Below, in pieces: positions 44,283 to 56,287 of a DNA stretch of 64,000 nucleotides. The position numbers and the translations under genes were made by a program. Positions within the stretch are counted from its first letter, which is position 1; each line of letters starts with the position of its first letter. The notes under the pieces were generated by a model. That model made no database searches, was not told the DNA's origin, and saw only the letters and a list, made by a program, of their open reading frames with translations. The DNA is from Durusdinium trenchii (taxonomy: Eukaryota; Sar; Dinophyceae; Suessiales; Symbiodiniaceae): the NCBI GenBank assembly GCA_963970005.1, contig CAXAMN010025361.1:1442082-1506081 (forward strand), in the 5' to 3' direction.

Positions 44283-44506
44283 GCATATGAAAATTCATTG
44301 CCGACTCCTACGGTGATTGGTCGATACTTCGATATCTGTGCGATCAGGCGTGCAAGAACCTGCCCACGGGACAAACTTGCTTGTCAGGGTCAACACGGAT
44401 TCATCTGCCACAACGTTCGATCAACATTCACTTCAACTCCTATCCTTGGTTTTCCCAAAATGATTTGTTTCAACAAGTCAGGCTGCCCAGAGTTTTGCGT
44501 CCAGAC

Positions 44507-44565
44507 CGATTTCGTGGTCGAAGTGCTAGAGCTTCGGCCAGACTCAGGACGCTGCTGAGAAATTC
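44507..44565 (-). CDS. Exon candidate linking two better exons
   Basis: Acceptor GCCCTCACAG and a weak donor GTCTGG. In the phase demanded by the exon at 44732-44858 it is open and Ser/Thr-rich (ISQQRPESGRSSSTSTTKS), and it ends in phase 0 as the exon at 43851-43955 needs. A different frame (EFLSSVLSLAEALALRPR) is also open, so this is uncertain. Confidence 0.35.
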
Positions 44566-44731
44566 CTGTGAGGGCTGCCGTTCCCCCCGCAGGCGTCGCG
44601 AGACTCCGGGCCAGCGGTCGGATGAGATTCGATGAACGGAACTCGAGAGGCATTTGACACCGATTTTACCGATCACCATTTCGACGTTTGGTTGATCTTG
44701 GCTCTTCCGCTTTCAAATCCCATTCATCCAC

Positions 44732-44858
44732 CGAAAGGCCGGCCGTACGGCCGAATGAAGCGCGCCTTGAGGTATCGCAGGAAGAGAGGCACTTCCTTGG
44801 TGAAGCTGGCCAAGTGGTCCCGCTCCGGGAGGGCCACTAAGAAGTCGTCGTAGTCAAC
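44732..44858 (-). CDS. Exon candidate, unknown protein
   Basis: Acceptor CATGATCTCAG and donor GTGGAT bound 127 bp: VDYDDFLVALPERDHLASFT then KEVPLFLRYLKARFIRPYG. The content is well-folded-looking, with strong GC3. It has no ATG and stands out only when splice sites are considered. Start phase 0, end phase 1. Confidence 0.5.
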
Positions 44859-45765
44859 CTGAGATCATGTCAGAAATCGGTGAGATGGAAACCGGGAGGT
44901 GCTTAGTTGGGCCAGGACAGGTGTCTTCTGGACCTGCCAAAACCATTTACAGACAAATGTCAGATAGCGCTACGAGCACATCGTGCCTTAGGTGTTCGAA
45001 AGATCCTATATCTTTCTGTCAAAACATCGATTGATCTTGCCGACGAAGCCACGCGTTTTCCTACCGAAGCGACGTGTTTCTTGGGTCCCGCACTCCATCT
45101 TTGTAAGGCTTCACGATGTGATATTTGGTGATATGGGCACCTGGATTTGGAGAGCCAAAACCCCTCTGAACAGCTTTGTAAGTCGAGTTGGAATGATTTG
45201 GGATGAACGGCTTGGCAGGTGGATTTGAGAGCAAGCAGCTCAAAAATCCTCGAAGAATCCAGGGCAAACGATGATATGCTTCCTCAGGTTCGTGTCAGGT
45301 CGTATCTGGACGTTGGGGAGAAGTTCTCTGGTCAAAATAATGGATCGAAAAACAGCAGCTACGCATAGCTATGCTAAAGCAACCATACATCGAAGACTGC
45401 CGGAAGAAACCCGAACTCACCTGAGGAGTTGGTCGTTTGCTCCCAAATGCTGCTGAACACTGCCTTGAATCGATTGTTCATTATATATATATATCCCTTC
45501 ATGGCGAATGATTGTGAATGCATCATTTGATGGATTTGCGTTGTCAGCATCGAAGGTCAGACTCTCCCCAATCTTTGGATTCAGCGGATGATGGTCAATG
45601 GTCAATCAAGGCCTCCATTTGTACATGTGCCAACTCTAGAGGGTTGATCCGCGAACCCCTTAAGATTTCAAAAACCTAAATCCCGGAAGTAGTTGTTTTG
45701 AGGCAAACTCCCACAACCTGCCATAGCAACCCCAAAACCTTCAGTCTTGATTCGTCTTGACTCAC

Positions 45766-45810
45766 CAGACACGTGCAAAATCCATGGCCCCCACACCGGA
45801 TCGAACCCCT
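45766..45810 (-). CDS. Small exon candidate
   Basis: Excellent splice signals: acceptor CACTCTTCTGTTTTTAG and donor GTGAGT, 45 bp apart. The frame GFDPVWGPWILHVS is attractive; another frame is also open. It lies on the same strand as the exons at 43.8-44.9 kb and may belong to that gene. Confidence 0.4.
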
Positions 45811-45947
45811 CTAAAAACAGAAGAGTGAAAAGTACCATGAAAAAAAACATCACACGAACCCGACCTTGCCCATCCTTGAAAATGCTGTTGGTCCTCATCA
45901 ATCGTGCTCTTTGAATCTCTTTGTCCCAGGAAAGCAAAAGAAAAACA

Positions 45948-46235
45948 CTAGTAGCTCCTGGCATTACTACTAGTAGCAGGAAGCACAGTAGGTCTTTGAA
46001 GCTACTAGTAACAAGAAGCTTCCTTGGGAATCGTTTCACAATGAATCGTTTCACGGGAATCGTTTCACCTGTAGTAACAAGAAGCTACTAGTACAGTAAC
46101 GGTCTTTGAAGCTACTAGGAGCAAGGACGCTACTAGGAGGTCTTTGAAGCTACTAGTAGGTCTTTGATCGCTACTAGTAACACTAGTAACAAGAAGCTAC
46201 TAGTAGCAAGGTGCATCGCTACTAGTAACAAGGTT
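45948..46235 (+). repeat. Modular repeat block 10
   Basis: CTACTAGTAGCAGGAAGC, GGTCTTTGAAGCTACTAG (three or more copies) and AACAAGAAGCTACTAGTAG. GGTCTTTGAAG is a word not seen in the other blocks. Confidence 0.8.
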
Positions 46236-47517
46236 ACACCTTTGGAGGCCATCGTCGTCACCTCCAGGGCTCTGCAGCACCGGCAACGACCTGCACAGCG
46301 GCCGAGTTTCGTGGCCGTCGGGTGGGTGTTCCTTTGTTTTCCACTTTTGTTTGGGTTCATTCTGTTGGCATAAGTCATGTCGACATGAGTAAGTCGTAAG
46401 TTGTCTTGTATCATTTTGGCTGGTTCATTCTGGTTCGGTGGTTGGTTGCTTGGTTGATTGTTGCAACCCCTATTGAACCATGGAGCAGTTCACCCAACCC
46501 CCATCATTCAACAGCTCGTCATCCGTCATGGCGCTGTATCCACTCACGCGGTGTCCACTCACGGCTGTAGGTGTGTGTTGGATTAGGTGCCCGCGCACAT
46601 TCCAAAATGCCCGCGCTCGGCCGGGCACCGCAGCACCTTGGAGCGGAAACTGGAGCAGGTCCTCTGCAAACAGGGCCCGTGAAGCTTCCATTCTTGTGGG
46701 GGCACTTCTCAAGATTCAAGCACATGAAATCAAAAATAGATCAGCTCTATGTTTTCAGAAATCCCTTAAGGTTGTTGACTTGGATTTCAGGTTTGTTAAG
46801 CTACGTACAGTAAGTCTCCAGTAGGTTTAGCCCAATGTGATATCAGTGATATCAACAGCATCGCCGGCTGGGTTGATCCTGGCACTGGCTCTTTGTTCCG
46901 CCAGTGCCAGTGTGAAAAACAAAGATCTAATTCCAACCAACTGCAACCTGGGGTTAATTGGTATTACCAATTAAAGTATATGATTGCAGCCGCTACAGCC
47001 TCTAGATTTCTAGATTGTTCTCCAGATGACATATGTTGCAGTACTCCAGTCTCCAACACCCTCTCCACAAGAAAAAACGATATCTTTGGGGGGGCCAACC
47101 CCAAACACGCGGTGCATCTCCAGTTTTGCGTTGGAAAATCAGACCCTTCACCGAACCGTCCACCTGTTGAACTCAGGCCCCGGCGGGCGCCGAGCGCACG
47201 GAAGGCGTGCGAGGCCTCACAAGTCGATCCGGGTTGATCCGGGCCCTGACTTAAGACTCTAGTGCTTAAACCCTAACTGAGTCTAGGTACTAGTCTAATA
47301 GGGCACTAATGGGACCCACTAGATGATCCAATCATATGATCATGCATCTATATACTACGATACTACGTATAGTGTGGGTCTACGGTCCCAGCGGGGCCGT
47401 AGACCCACTCCTTCGTGCCGCTTCGCGTCGCACCGGACGTGAGGCCTTGTAGTTGGGTCCATGGGGCGGCATATCTTCCAGTCCCATGGAGTGTGTGGGT
47501 TTGTTTCTACAACAGAA

Positions 47518-47580
47518 TTCCAGTAGTAACAGGTGCCACGCTAGTAGTAACAAGTGCCTTACTAGTAGTAACAAGAAGCG
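47518..47580 (+). repeat. Modular repeat block 11
   Basis: AGTAACAGGTGCCACGCTAG followed by TAGTAACAAGTGCCTTACTA; close to block 6. Confidence 0.8.
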
Positions 47581-47781
47581 AACGCAGTACATCCAATGTC
47601 CAGTCCCCGACCTGCGACCCCCTCGTCAATCAATCGGTGTGTACTGTGAGAAGACCTGCCATCAACCCGCAATGCTTCAAAGGCATCAGAGACTTGGAGA
47701 GTCCTTTCTCGTTTGTTGGATTTTGTTCGGACAAGTCCAGTTTGGAGCCACATCCATATGGGTGTGTATTTTAACCATATG

Positions 47782-47872
47782 GGTGTGTATTTAATGGGGA
47801 GACCTCCAACCATTGGGTTTTTGGTCTGTTTTCCTTCTTCCAGTGGTCTTTGGGAGGTCTCCCTATTTTAAG
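47782..47872. repeat. Foldback (MITE-like) element with GGGAGACCTCC ends
   Basis: The left arm TTAATGGGGAGACCTCCAAC and the right arm GGGAGGTCTCCCTATTTTAA are inverted copies about 45 bp apart. Related single arms occur at 613-634, 48267-48282 and 58190-58215. Confidence 0.6.
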
Positions 47873-49034
47873 ACACACCCAGTACATGTCATCCCACACC
47901 TATGTCGGTACATTCCGGTTTTCCTCCTTAGAGCTGCAGGTGATGCTTCGTGATTGGCCAGAAGACCTGGATCTGGACGGTTGTTCTGGACCAACTCATT
48001 TGTCTAGTCGAATGCACAACACTGACTCCTAGCAATTCATAAAACACATGTCAACTGGCAAAGCAAATCAACAACATGGTTACCTAATGATGGAAACTTA
48101 GACATCCGCAAAACTGGACATCCTGCACCACCAGAAGCTCTACCTCACAAAACCCTGCAATGTTCTCAGGTTTCTGAGCTCCAGGGCAAGCATTGGATTG
48201 GCCGCACCTGTCAAATCTCTAAGGGTGGCGGTGGGGGGCCAAGGGGCCTTGTTGGTGTAGCTCACACAGGGAGACCTCCCAGTTTGACCCCGTGGAAGAA
48301 GGAAAATAGAAGGGGAATAGGATTCAAAAATCCATTGGGCCAGGGAGTCTGCATCTGGGTTCACTCGAACGTCGAGTAGTCAGGTCGTCTTTGGTGGCGG
48401 ATCGTCAGGTCATGAAAAGCGCGCAGCGCTTCAATCCTCACAAAACACTCGGAACAGTCGCGACTCTAAGTAAGCGGTACCTCAATAGTAAATTGTTTTC
48501 CAATGTCTATACTGAACAGTCGATAAAAATTGTGCAAGTTGTCAAGGATATAGAAGTACTGTAGAACCCGCACCCAGAATGTCAATGCTGAATGCATTTT
48601 CGCAAACCCGTGATAAGTGTGATTGAAGTATCCACTCGCCACTCGGTGTGATTGAAGTCATCCACTCGCGGTGAGTGAAGTCATCCATGCCAGTCAGATC
48701 AGATGGGAAAACCCGTCCATACACAATAATATATATATTTTAAAAAATGTATGTATATATAATTATATATGTGTATTTATTCAAACTGCAAGGTTACGTT
48801 TGCCGGACAAGAGAGGGTTTTGCCGGAGAGATGTATTCTACCGAGGCAGAACCTACACAGTGTCAGCATCGAACCCCATGAAATCATATAACTATACTTG
48901 AGGCCAAGGGGGGGGGGCGAAAGCTAGCGCTCCAGAATGGGAAAGTGGAGGGCAGCGAGGTAGGAAAAAACACGGCGCTCTTTTTGGAGGCAGGGGTGAA
49001 GAGTCCTTTATATGTGGCTCTTTGCCCGGATCCT

Positions 49035-49222
49035 CCTGCGAGAGAAGAGAGAGAAGAGAGACGGAAAGACGAGAGACAGAGAGGAGAGAGAGAGAGGAGA
49101 GAGAGATGAGAGAGATGAGAAAGAGATGAGAGAGACGAGAGAGATGAGAGAGATGAGAGAGATGAGAGAGATGAGAGAGAGAGAGAGACAGTGAGACAGT
49201 GAGACAGTGAGACAGTGAGACA
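49035..49222 (+). repeat. GA-rich simple repeats
   Basis: GAGAGATGA-type units, then about five copies of GACAGTGA, ending 46 bases before the assembly gap. Confidence 0.9.
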
Positions 49223-49268
49223 GTGAGAGTGAGCGAGTGCGGCCGCAAGATACGCAACGCTAACCGCA

Positions 49269-49668
49269 NNNNNNNNNNNNNNNNNNNNNNNNNNNNNNNN
49301 NNNNNNNNNNNNNNNNNNNNNNNNNNNNNNNNNNNNNNNNNNNNNNNNNNNNNNNNNNNNNNNNNNNNNNNNNNNNNNNNNNNNNNNNNNNNNNNNNNNN
49401 NNNNNNNNNNNNNNNNNNNNNNNNNNNNNNNNNNNNNNNNNNNNNNNNNNNNNNNNNNNNNNNNNNNNNNNNNNNNNNNNNNNNNNNNNNNNNNNNNNNN
49501 NNNNNNNNNNNNNNNNNNNNNNNNNNNNNNNNNNNNNNNNNNNNNNNNNNNNNNNNNNNNNNNNNNNNNNNNNNNNNNNNNNNNNNNNNNNNNNNNNNNN
49601 NNNNNNNNNNNNNNNNNNNNNNNNNNNNNNNNNNNNNNNNNNNNNNNNNNNNNNNNNNNNNNNNNNNN
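49269..49668. other. Assembly gap (400 N)
   Basis: Exactly 400 N, suggesting a placeholder or estimated length after a simple repeat. Continuity across it is not proven by sequence. Confidence 0.99.
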
Positions 49669-50620
49669 TCTTCAACCTGAAAAATCAGGGGTTAGGATTT
49701 GCACCCGGTCGAAAGAAACCTTGCTATCGCAAGAGTAACTCCAGCTAGCTTCGCTAGCTTTCGTGATAACTATATATATGTTGTGTTCAAAATGTGTCCG
49801 GGTGAGGAGAATCTTATCCGCCAGAAATACAAAGGATCACAGGGAACCCAAGCATCAATTGAGTTTGGAACTTGATTAAATTCAATATAGGTTTCTTTTT
49901 TGTTAGAACTCAATGCAAATCTACTTCTTCTACTTTGAATTCATTTTCCAATTTAATTTCTATGCAGTTTATGTTTTCAATCTAATATAATTCTAGTGTT
50001 TTTCAATCGACTTTGTTTTTAATGCAGTTCTAACTTTCTTCTGAAAAAAATTGAACTGAGTTCATAAAAGTAGACCAATGCTTGTTTAATTCTATTGAAC
50101 TCTAATTTAATTCTCATTTAAGTCTAATTTGAATTTGAGCCAAACTGAATTGTGTTTTAATTCTGCTTTGAGTTTTGAGTTTACCTCTACTCTAAAATCT
50201 GACTTGGTCGCGTCTAATTGATGTCGAGTTTAAATTCCATGTCAATCTCCAATTTGATGTTAATTCAATTCAAATTAAAAAGCAAAAAAAAAACTGCAGA
50301 CCCCATGGCCAAAGAATTTGTTGATGTGTTTGCAAACTTGAAAACGAACAAAACCTTGAGAAAACAAAAAACAAAAACACAAAACTGCGCACCCTATGTC
50401 TGAAGTCTTGGGATGGTTCATGGGTTTGCAGTTTTGTTTTTTGTTTCTTTCAAGTTTTCTCCAGAACCTCGAGAAAACCAAAGAAAGATGAAAAACACAA
50501 AACTGCACACCCTATGTCTGAAGTCTTGGGATGGTTCATGGGGTCTGCAGTTTTGTTTTTTGTTTTCTTAAGGTTTTGAAGTTTTGTTCTGTTTGAGGTG
50601 TTTGGTTTTTGTGAATTGTA
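49669..50620. other. AT-rich island with internal duplication
   Basis: Unlike the rest of the window, dominated by AATTC/AATTG/TTTAATTC words. A segment is duplicated at about 50371-50451 and 50491-50570 (CACCCTATGTCTGAAGTCTT in both), and part of it is inverted at 50283-50308. No coding sequence recognised. Confidence 0.7.
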
Positions 50621-50688
50621 TTGATTGTAAGCAGCGAACAATGCTCACAAAGACACTGTTTTGCGCACGCTGGTGGTAGCCTGTTCTG

Positions 50689-50812
50689 ATTACCAGTGCC
50701 TCTATCACTCCGACCCCCACTACGAGTCTTACCACAGTTACCGCAACTACTACCTTCTTTGCGTTGACGCTGCCACAAAGGTGGATGATAAGGCCCACCT
50801 TCACCTAGCGTG
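50689..50812 (+). repeat. Inverted repeat arm, left
   Basis: Contains CCAGTGCCTCTATCACTCCG, CACTACGAGTCTTACCACAG and GATGATAAGGCCCACCTTC. The reverse complement is at about 52094-52217. Confidence 0.75.
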
Positions 50813-50851
50813 ACAGCCAGAAACCTTCGCTTAGTAGGAGGCGCTGTGCCC

Positions 50852-51039
50852 TACCCCTACTACTTCTACTACTATTTCTACTACGACTACTACTACTACT
50901 ACTTCTTCTATTTCTACCACTACTACTACTACTACTACTGCTGCTGCTGCTACTACTACTACTACTGCTACAACAGCAACAACAACAACTACAACAACTA
51001 CTACTACTACTACTGACTTCTACTACTCCTGACTACTGA

Positions 51040-51070
<31 letters not shown>

Positions 51071-51190
51071 ACTACTACTACTGACTTCTACTAATACTGA
51101 CTACTGACTACTACGACTACTACGACTACGACTACTACTACTACTACTACTGCTACTACTACTACTACTACTACTACTGCTACTACTACT
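50852..51190. repeat. TAC/CTA trinucleotide microsatellite
   Basis: Long imperfect (TAC)n with TGC and AAC patches, inside the inverted-repeat pair. Long frames across it on both strands are artefacts of the repeat. Confidence 0.95.
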
Positions 51191-52093
51191 GTCCTTTTCC
51201 CATTCTCCTTTTCCTCGCTGTGAGCACGTCTATTTTTGATATGTTTCATTTTTCTTTTTGACTCCTCTTGAGACTTTTTGACGCTGATCTTTATATTGTT
51301 TGATCCCTCACCCCCGAGAGATTTCAATTCGTCTATGCATTTCTCTTTCCAAGCGAGTTGATTTCGATATACATTGGTGGTCTGCACCCCACTTGAGTTT
51401 AGCGTTCTCGGACCCTGGCCATTTTTTTGACATTCATGAATGATAATTGAAATAGAATTAACATCTATTTACAGTAGAACTGAATCAAACTGATATTGAA
51501 ATGAACCACATACAAGTGTTAAAAGTAAATACTTAATTCAAACAATTAAAACATAATTGAAAGAAACTACTTACCAGCTACAAATAATGCAAAACCTTAC
51601 AGCATCACAACTTTCACAATCCTATCAACGTCATTTCATCAACAAATACATCAACGCCTTGCAACATCACAACTTTCACAACTCCACCCCCCTCTTGAAT
51701 TTTATTGCATATTTATATGTTCCTCCTATGCTGTATAATTATTTTGCTGTGTTGAATATATAAGTGAATCCATCAAAAAACCGCACGCTCACAGTGGCCA
51801 GCTCTCTAATAGTAGGGGTAGTGGACGGTAGTGGGAACTACAGTATTTAAAAAACATAGTGGGAGGGGTTCCGGGGGAGGGCGCAGCGCCTCCCCCGCAA
51901 TGCAAATCAAGCATAGACACCGCTGGGCTGCTTCGTTTCTTGATTGGTTTAACTGAATGTCAAAGCTCAAGGTGAAGGTCCTATCATCCAACTTCGTGGG
52001 GTTGTCAGAGCTGAGCCTACACGTTCATTCACCTTTGTGGCGCTGGCACAGCTAAGCTTTAAGCGAAGGTGGGCCTTATCATCCTCCGGCGTT

Positions 52094-52217
52094 GTCACGG
52101 CTAGGCGAAGGTGGGCCTTATCATCTACCTTTGTGGCAGTGTCAGTGCAAAGAAGATAGTAGTTGTGGTACCTGTGGTAAGACTCGTAGTGGGGTGGTCG
52201 GGGTGATAGAGGCACTG
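52094..52217 (-). repeat. Inverted repeat arm, right
   Basis: GAAGGTGGGCCTTATCATC, GTAAGACTCGTAGTGGGGTG and GATAGAGGCACTGGC match the left arm in reverse. The last part, GGTGGGCCTTATCATC, is itself repeated at 52069 and 52105. Confidence 0.75.
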
Positions 52218-52254
52218 GCAATAGCAGGGTAGTGGAAACTATTTAAAAAGTGAG

Positions 52255-52412
52255 ACCAGCGGACTAGGAGACCAAGGGACTAGGTCTAGGTGCCCACGAC
52301 CGAAGGAGCAGGGGACCAGCCGAGTAGGAGAGCAAGAGACCAGCGGACCAGGAGACCGAAGGACCAGAGGACCAAAGGACCAGCGGACCAAAGGACCAGA
52401 GGACCAGGGGAC
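52255..52412 (+). repeat. GGACCA-type minisatellite
   Basis: Units of about 10 bp such as GACCAGCGGACCAAAGGACC, adjacent to the right inverted arm. Confidence 0.85.
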
Positions 52413-55400
52413 CTAGTCAGGAAGCTGTTTTTTGATCCTGTTCTTTTCTTTATTGATCCTGTTATTTTGTCTTTTTGATAATGTTCTTTTTGTTGATCCT
52501 GATGCCATCTCTGGGCCACTCGCTTGGTCCTCCCCGCCTCGCTTCCGGCGGGCGAACGAATCTCGCTGACGAGCCAAGTAGGGACGCCGGTGAAGGGAAG
52601 CCGTTTGGGCCGAACCCGTGGACAAAAAAAAACAACTGATTCTAGGATTGATGGGCGCCCGATCCATCCATCACGAAACAACTGTTCACTGACACCGGCT
52701 CAAGGTTTATGATGGTTTATCTCTTTTTGAAGAGCGATATAGATAGAAAATTGATGAAAATTGCATATAAACCGCAAGACCAACCACAAAAAGCATGGGC
52801 AACTCATCACGCCCCTGCAAAAATGAAGAACGGACCTAAGTAGTCCATTGGTCCTTCAACCATGCCGCGACCAAAACAGTCTTCCGAATGACTTCGCCTC
52901 CAGAACGTCTGTGGGAACTGTTTTCGTCTTCGCAACCCTTGTGCGACCCCAAAGGATTTTTCAACCTGTTGGATGGTGTTGTCGGTGTTATGGTGTATTA
53001 GATTCGTGTGAGAGATAGCGTGTTTTTCCCACACTCACGACGGTCCAAGGGGGACGTGTGATTCTTGCCGCGCAAAAGTGTAGCACTTGGTGAGGTCGAT
53101 TGGGTGTGCGTGGCCCTGTCATTGGGATGGCGTTCCCAAGTGCAAATTTTTCTTCTTTTGGTGGTCCTCTGGTCAATTTTCGTGGCAGGCGCGGTACTTT
53201 CTGCGTGTTGCGAGGTGGTTTTCGAGTGTTCGTGGCAGGTGCGAAGTTGAGACATTTGGCGCAGACTGCTGCGCCGTTGGGATGGGCGCGACACGAAGTG
53301 TTGTATGAAACGCTCGTTTTGGACACCTGACACGTCACTCGGGGGAAGTCTACTACAAAATGCGAAAGTTGTGGAGCAAGAAGTGTCCAAGAAAAGTGTC
53401 CCGCATGAGTGTCCTACCAGATTGTCGCACTGTCGTGCCCGTCACACAGTGGACTCTTCACACCCAAAGCGGCCAGCACACCTGTCCCTTACTCTTTAAT
53501 AAGCAAAACGCGCTTTGAATGTTCGGATATACCGAACTCTATACGGTACATGTCTTGGGAATGGAGACCTCAGCTAGCTACCACTAATGGCGATGGCCTC
53601 CAACCCACTAGCGATGGCCTCCAACCTTACTAATAAAAGTTGCTAAGGCAACATTCTATAAGGAATACGTGCGTTGTTGTCGCTTTGCCCACTCCTGGGA
53701 TCCAAGAACAACTGCTCTCAACAGATATCAGCTACGGCAGACTGTAGTTCTCCCAACCAAGGAAGCCAGCAATCTGTGTATATAGTTCACCAGCTCGATC
53801 CAATTCCGAACAAAAAAACACAAAACTTGAACCCCGTTGCTGTTGGAAGAAACGTCCTTCCCTGTCTCTCTGAGAATGGTCAAGATGGTCAAGTCAAGCC
53901 AAAGGGGACCTCTGACGCGAGCAATGCACGGAGTGGACCTCCAACCCTGTTTCCCGCCCCTCGGGCGAGGGCGAAAGCATGGTCTGATGTCGGTGCGCTT
54001 GGGCTCGAAACATCGCTGTCGTGGCTGTCCCACACAGAAACTGTGGCCCAAACTTCTTGGGTTCGAGGATACTACTAGTAACAAGAAGCTACTTCATTTG
54101 GGTATCTTTCAAAAGGAGATGAACGAGCTCAAACTTCTTGACTGGCTGGACTCTGGACTCTGCCATGGGTCGACCTGGGGCAGCAATGTTCCTTTCGAAC
54201 GCAACGGGTGAAACCGGTGTCGGAGGCAGTCGTGGCCTTGCCTGTGGGCGTTCATCTTTCATCAACTCTGACGGGGCGATTGGTCCAAATCCTGCCTCTT
54301 GAACAGACTGTCAAGACTGTGTGCCAGAGGAAATGGTGTACAACTGTGTGCATTACATTGCACATCATTGCACCACAAAGAAGAGATCAGCTATTCTCCC
54401 GCGTTCGAAAGATTCGAAGTTGGCCTGGCTGCCTGGCTTTTCTTGATCTTGAAAGCGAATCGCCCACAGAACTACAAGCAAAAGCCATGACAAGCTTCCA
54501 CATCTCACCCCAGGAACTGGCCATTTTCCGCCTCTATCTTCCACTCATTGACAGAACAACAAAACGTATGCGTATATATACTATTGTCGACGCGTCAACC
54601 CTCCAAAAAACGACGGGTGACCAAACAACACGTGCATCCTCAGGAGGTCCAGAACAATGATGTCCTTTTGCGAGTAATAATTAGAAGGGTTGATGCCGTC
54701 TCTATATATCTATATATTAGGTTGTGTACATATATAATTATATATGTATATCAATTATGTATCTATAGTTATACAGTGTCATAAAACTGGTTGTTCACCA
54801 CTGGGGGTCTCCAAGGACGTCGTCAGGCTGCTCCAGAACGCTCGGGGCATCGAATCGGCTCAGGTCGGCTCAGGTCGGCCCTGGACCCTGCGGTCGGGTG
54901 GACCGAAATGGGGGGTGACCACGGTGGACCCGACCGGGTGCGGTTCGGGGTAGCGAAGAACTTCGGGTCACGAGTGTCCGAGGTCCGATCACACCAGGCA
55001 AAGCAGCTACGCTGCCATCGGGTCAGCCACGGATTACCAAGTCCGGTGTCCGGTGTTTGACAAACTGGTACATTTTCGCGCGAAAATTGACCATGCCTAC
55101 CTTCACAGGTCTCAGCGTGGAGGATTGGGAGGGGAATGGGTTGTTCTCATTGTGAGCAACATATGTCTGACCAATGTATTTCACATCGAAAAAAAATTGC
55201 TCCCCAATGCTGCGAAAATGCGAAGTAAAAGCAAAAGAATCATCTGGTGGTCCAGGAGGCGTTCTTTAGCCACCAAAAATGACATGGAATATACAAGAAG
55301 TGTACTGTATGAGAAATCGGTTTAACTATGTCTAATTACATAGCAAATGCATGCAAATGTACAGCCAAGAATTTGTTCGTGAATTCCTGCTCCAAGAACC

Positions 55401-55840
55401 TCCCCCGGTGGCCGGCTTCTTCCCGTCACTGGGACACAAAGGCCGAAAAGGCATCGATGTCGACCTTAGGTCAAGTGGTGTTCGGTGTTGGCGTTGGGAT
55501 CTGAAGGATTGGCCACACTCCATGGGACACCAACAGCGGTGGATTCCCAACCTGGGGCGCTTTCTGGGTTGACTCCGACCAACATCAGGGACCCATAAAC
55601 CGACGTCGGTTGGTCGGAGTCCCTAATGTTGGTCGGAGTCAACCCAGAAGGCAGATCGGTGTTCCTTCCGGTTGTGGGAGTGGGGACCCACAGAGCATTC
55701 GCCCCAAACCGGCCGAGTTTGACATGGAGCTTCAAGGCTCGATGATACATTCATGTGAAAACTCAGTTTAAAAAGATTATCCCCAGGCCCCAAACAGGTG
55801 GGACAACAAAGAAGCATTCCCAAGTCCATACTTTTGAGAC
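52413..55840. other. No secure gene
   Basis: Two copies of the GATGGCCTCCAACC word occur at about 53590-53630 and a single CTACTAGTAACAAGAAGC module at 54072-54092. An AT tract lies near 54690-54770. Nothing else was recognised. Confidence 0.4.
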
Positions 55841-55847
55841 GTGGAAG

Positions 55848-56228
55848 ATAAGAAGGAAGACAACACGGACACCATGACCAACAAGAAGGGAGACAAGAAG
55901 GGAGACAAAAGGAAACAGAAGAGAGACAAGACCGACACAATGACCAACAAGAAGGGAGACAAGAAGCGAGACAAAAGGAAACAGAAGGGAGACAACACGG
56001 ACACAATGACCAACAAGAAGGGAGACAAAAGGAAACAGAAGGGAGACAAGCCGGACACAATGACCAACAAGAAGGGAGACAAAAGGAAACAGAAGGGAGA
56101 CAAGCCGGACACAATGACCAACAAGAAGGGAGACAAGAAGGTAGACAAAAGGAAACAGAAGGGAAACAAGACGGACACAACGACCAACAATAAGGGAAAC
56201 AAGAAGGGAGACAAAAGGAAACAGCAAG
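55848..56228 (+). repeat. 54/66-bp minisatellite with open frame
   Basis: Units contain GACACAATGACCAACAAGAA, GGGAGACAAAAGG and AACAGAAGGGAGAC. Two clean units are 54 bp apart (CCGGAC at 56051 and 56105), and others gain 12 bp. All lengths are multiples of three, so a plus-strand frame from the ATG at 55841 stays open for 148 codons (TDTMTNKKGDKRKQKGDK units). All three minus frames are also open. A protein is possible but unproven. Confidence 0.85.
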
Positions 56229-56287
56229 GCGGACACTCTTTAGAAAGCATTGAGAACCCCCAACAGTATCACCTGGCAGACAAATGA

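Larger units (their letters stand above)
46236..49034. other. No secure gene
   Basis: A minus-strand patch at 47161-47222 (ASHAFRALGARRGLSST before GTGGAC) and a GC-rich patch at 46590-46680 that is open on both strands were noted. Neither is secure. Confidence 0.35.

Noticed and set aside
46867-46885. GGCTGGGTTGATCCTGGCA resembles the 5' end of 18S rRNA
   Set aside because: Similarity stops after about 16 bases; the following conserved bases are absent.
50810-51387. Long Tyr- or Val-rich frames
   Set aside because: Direct translation of the TAC microsatellite.
52571-52594. FTGVPTWL on the minus strand, identical to a piece of the copia RT in this window
   Set aside because: Flanking residues do not match the RT on either side; too short to call a relic.
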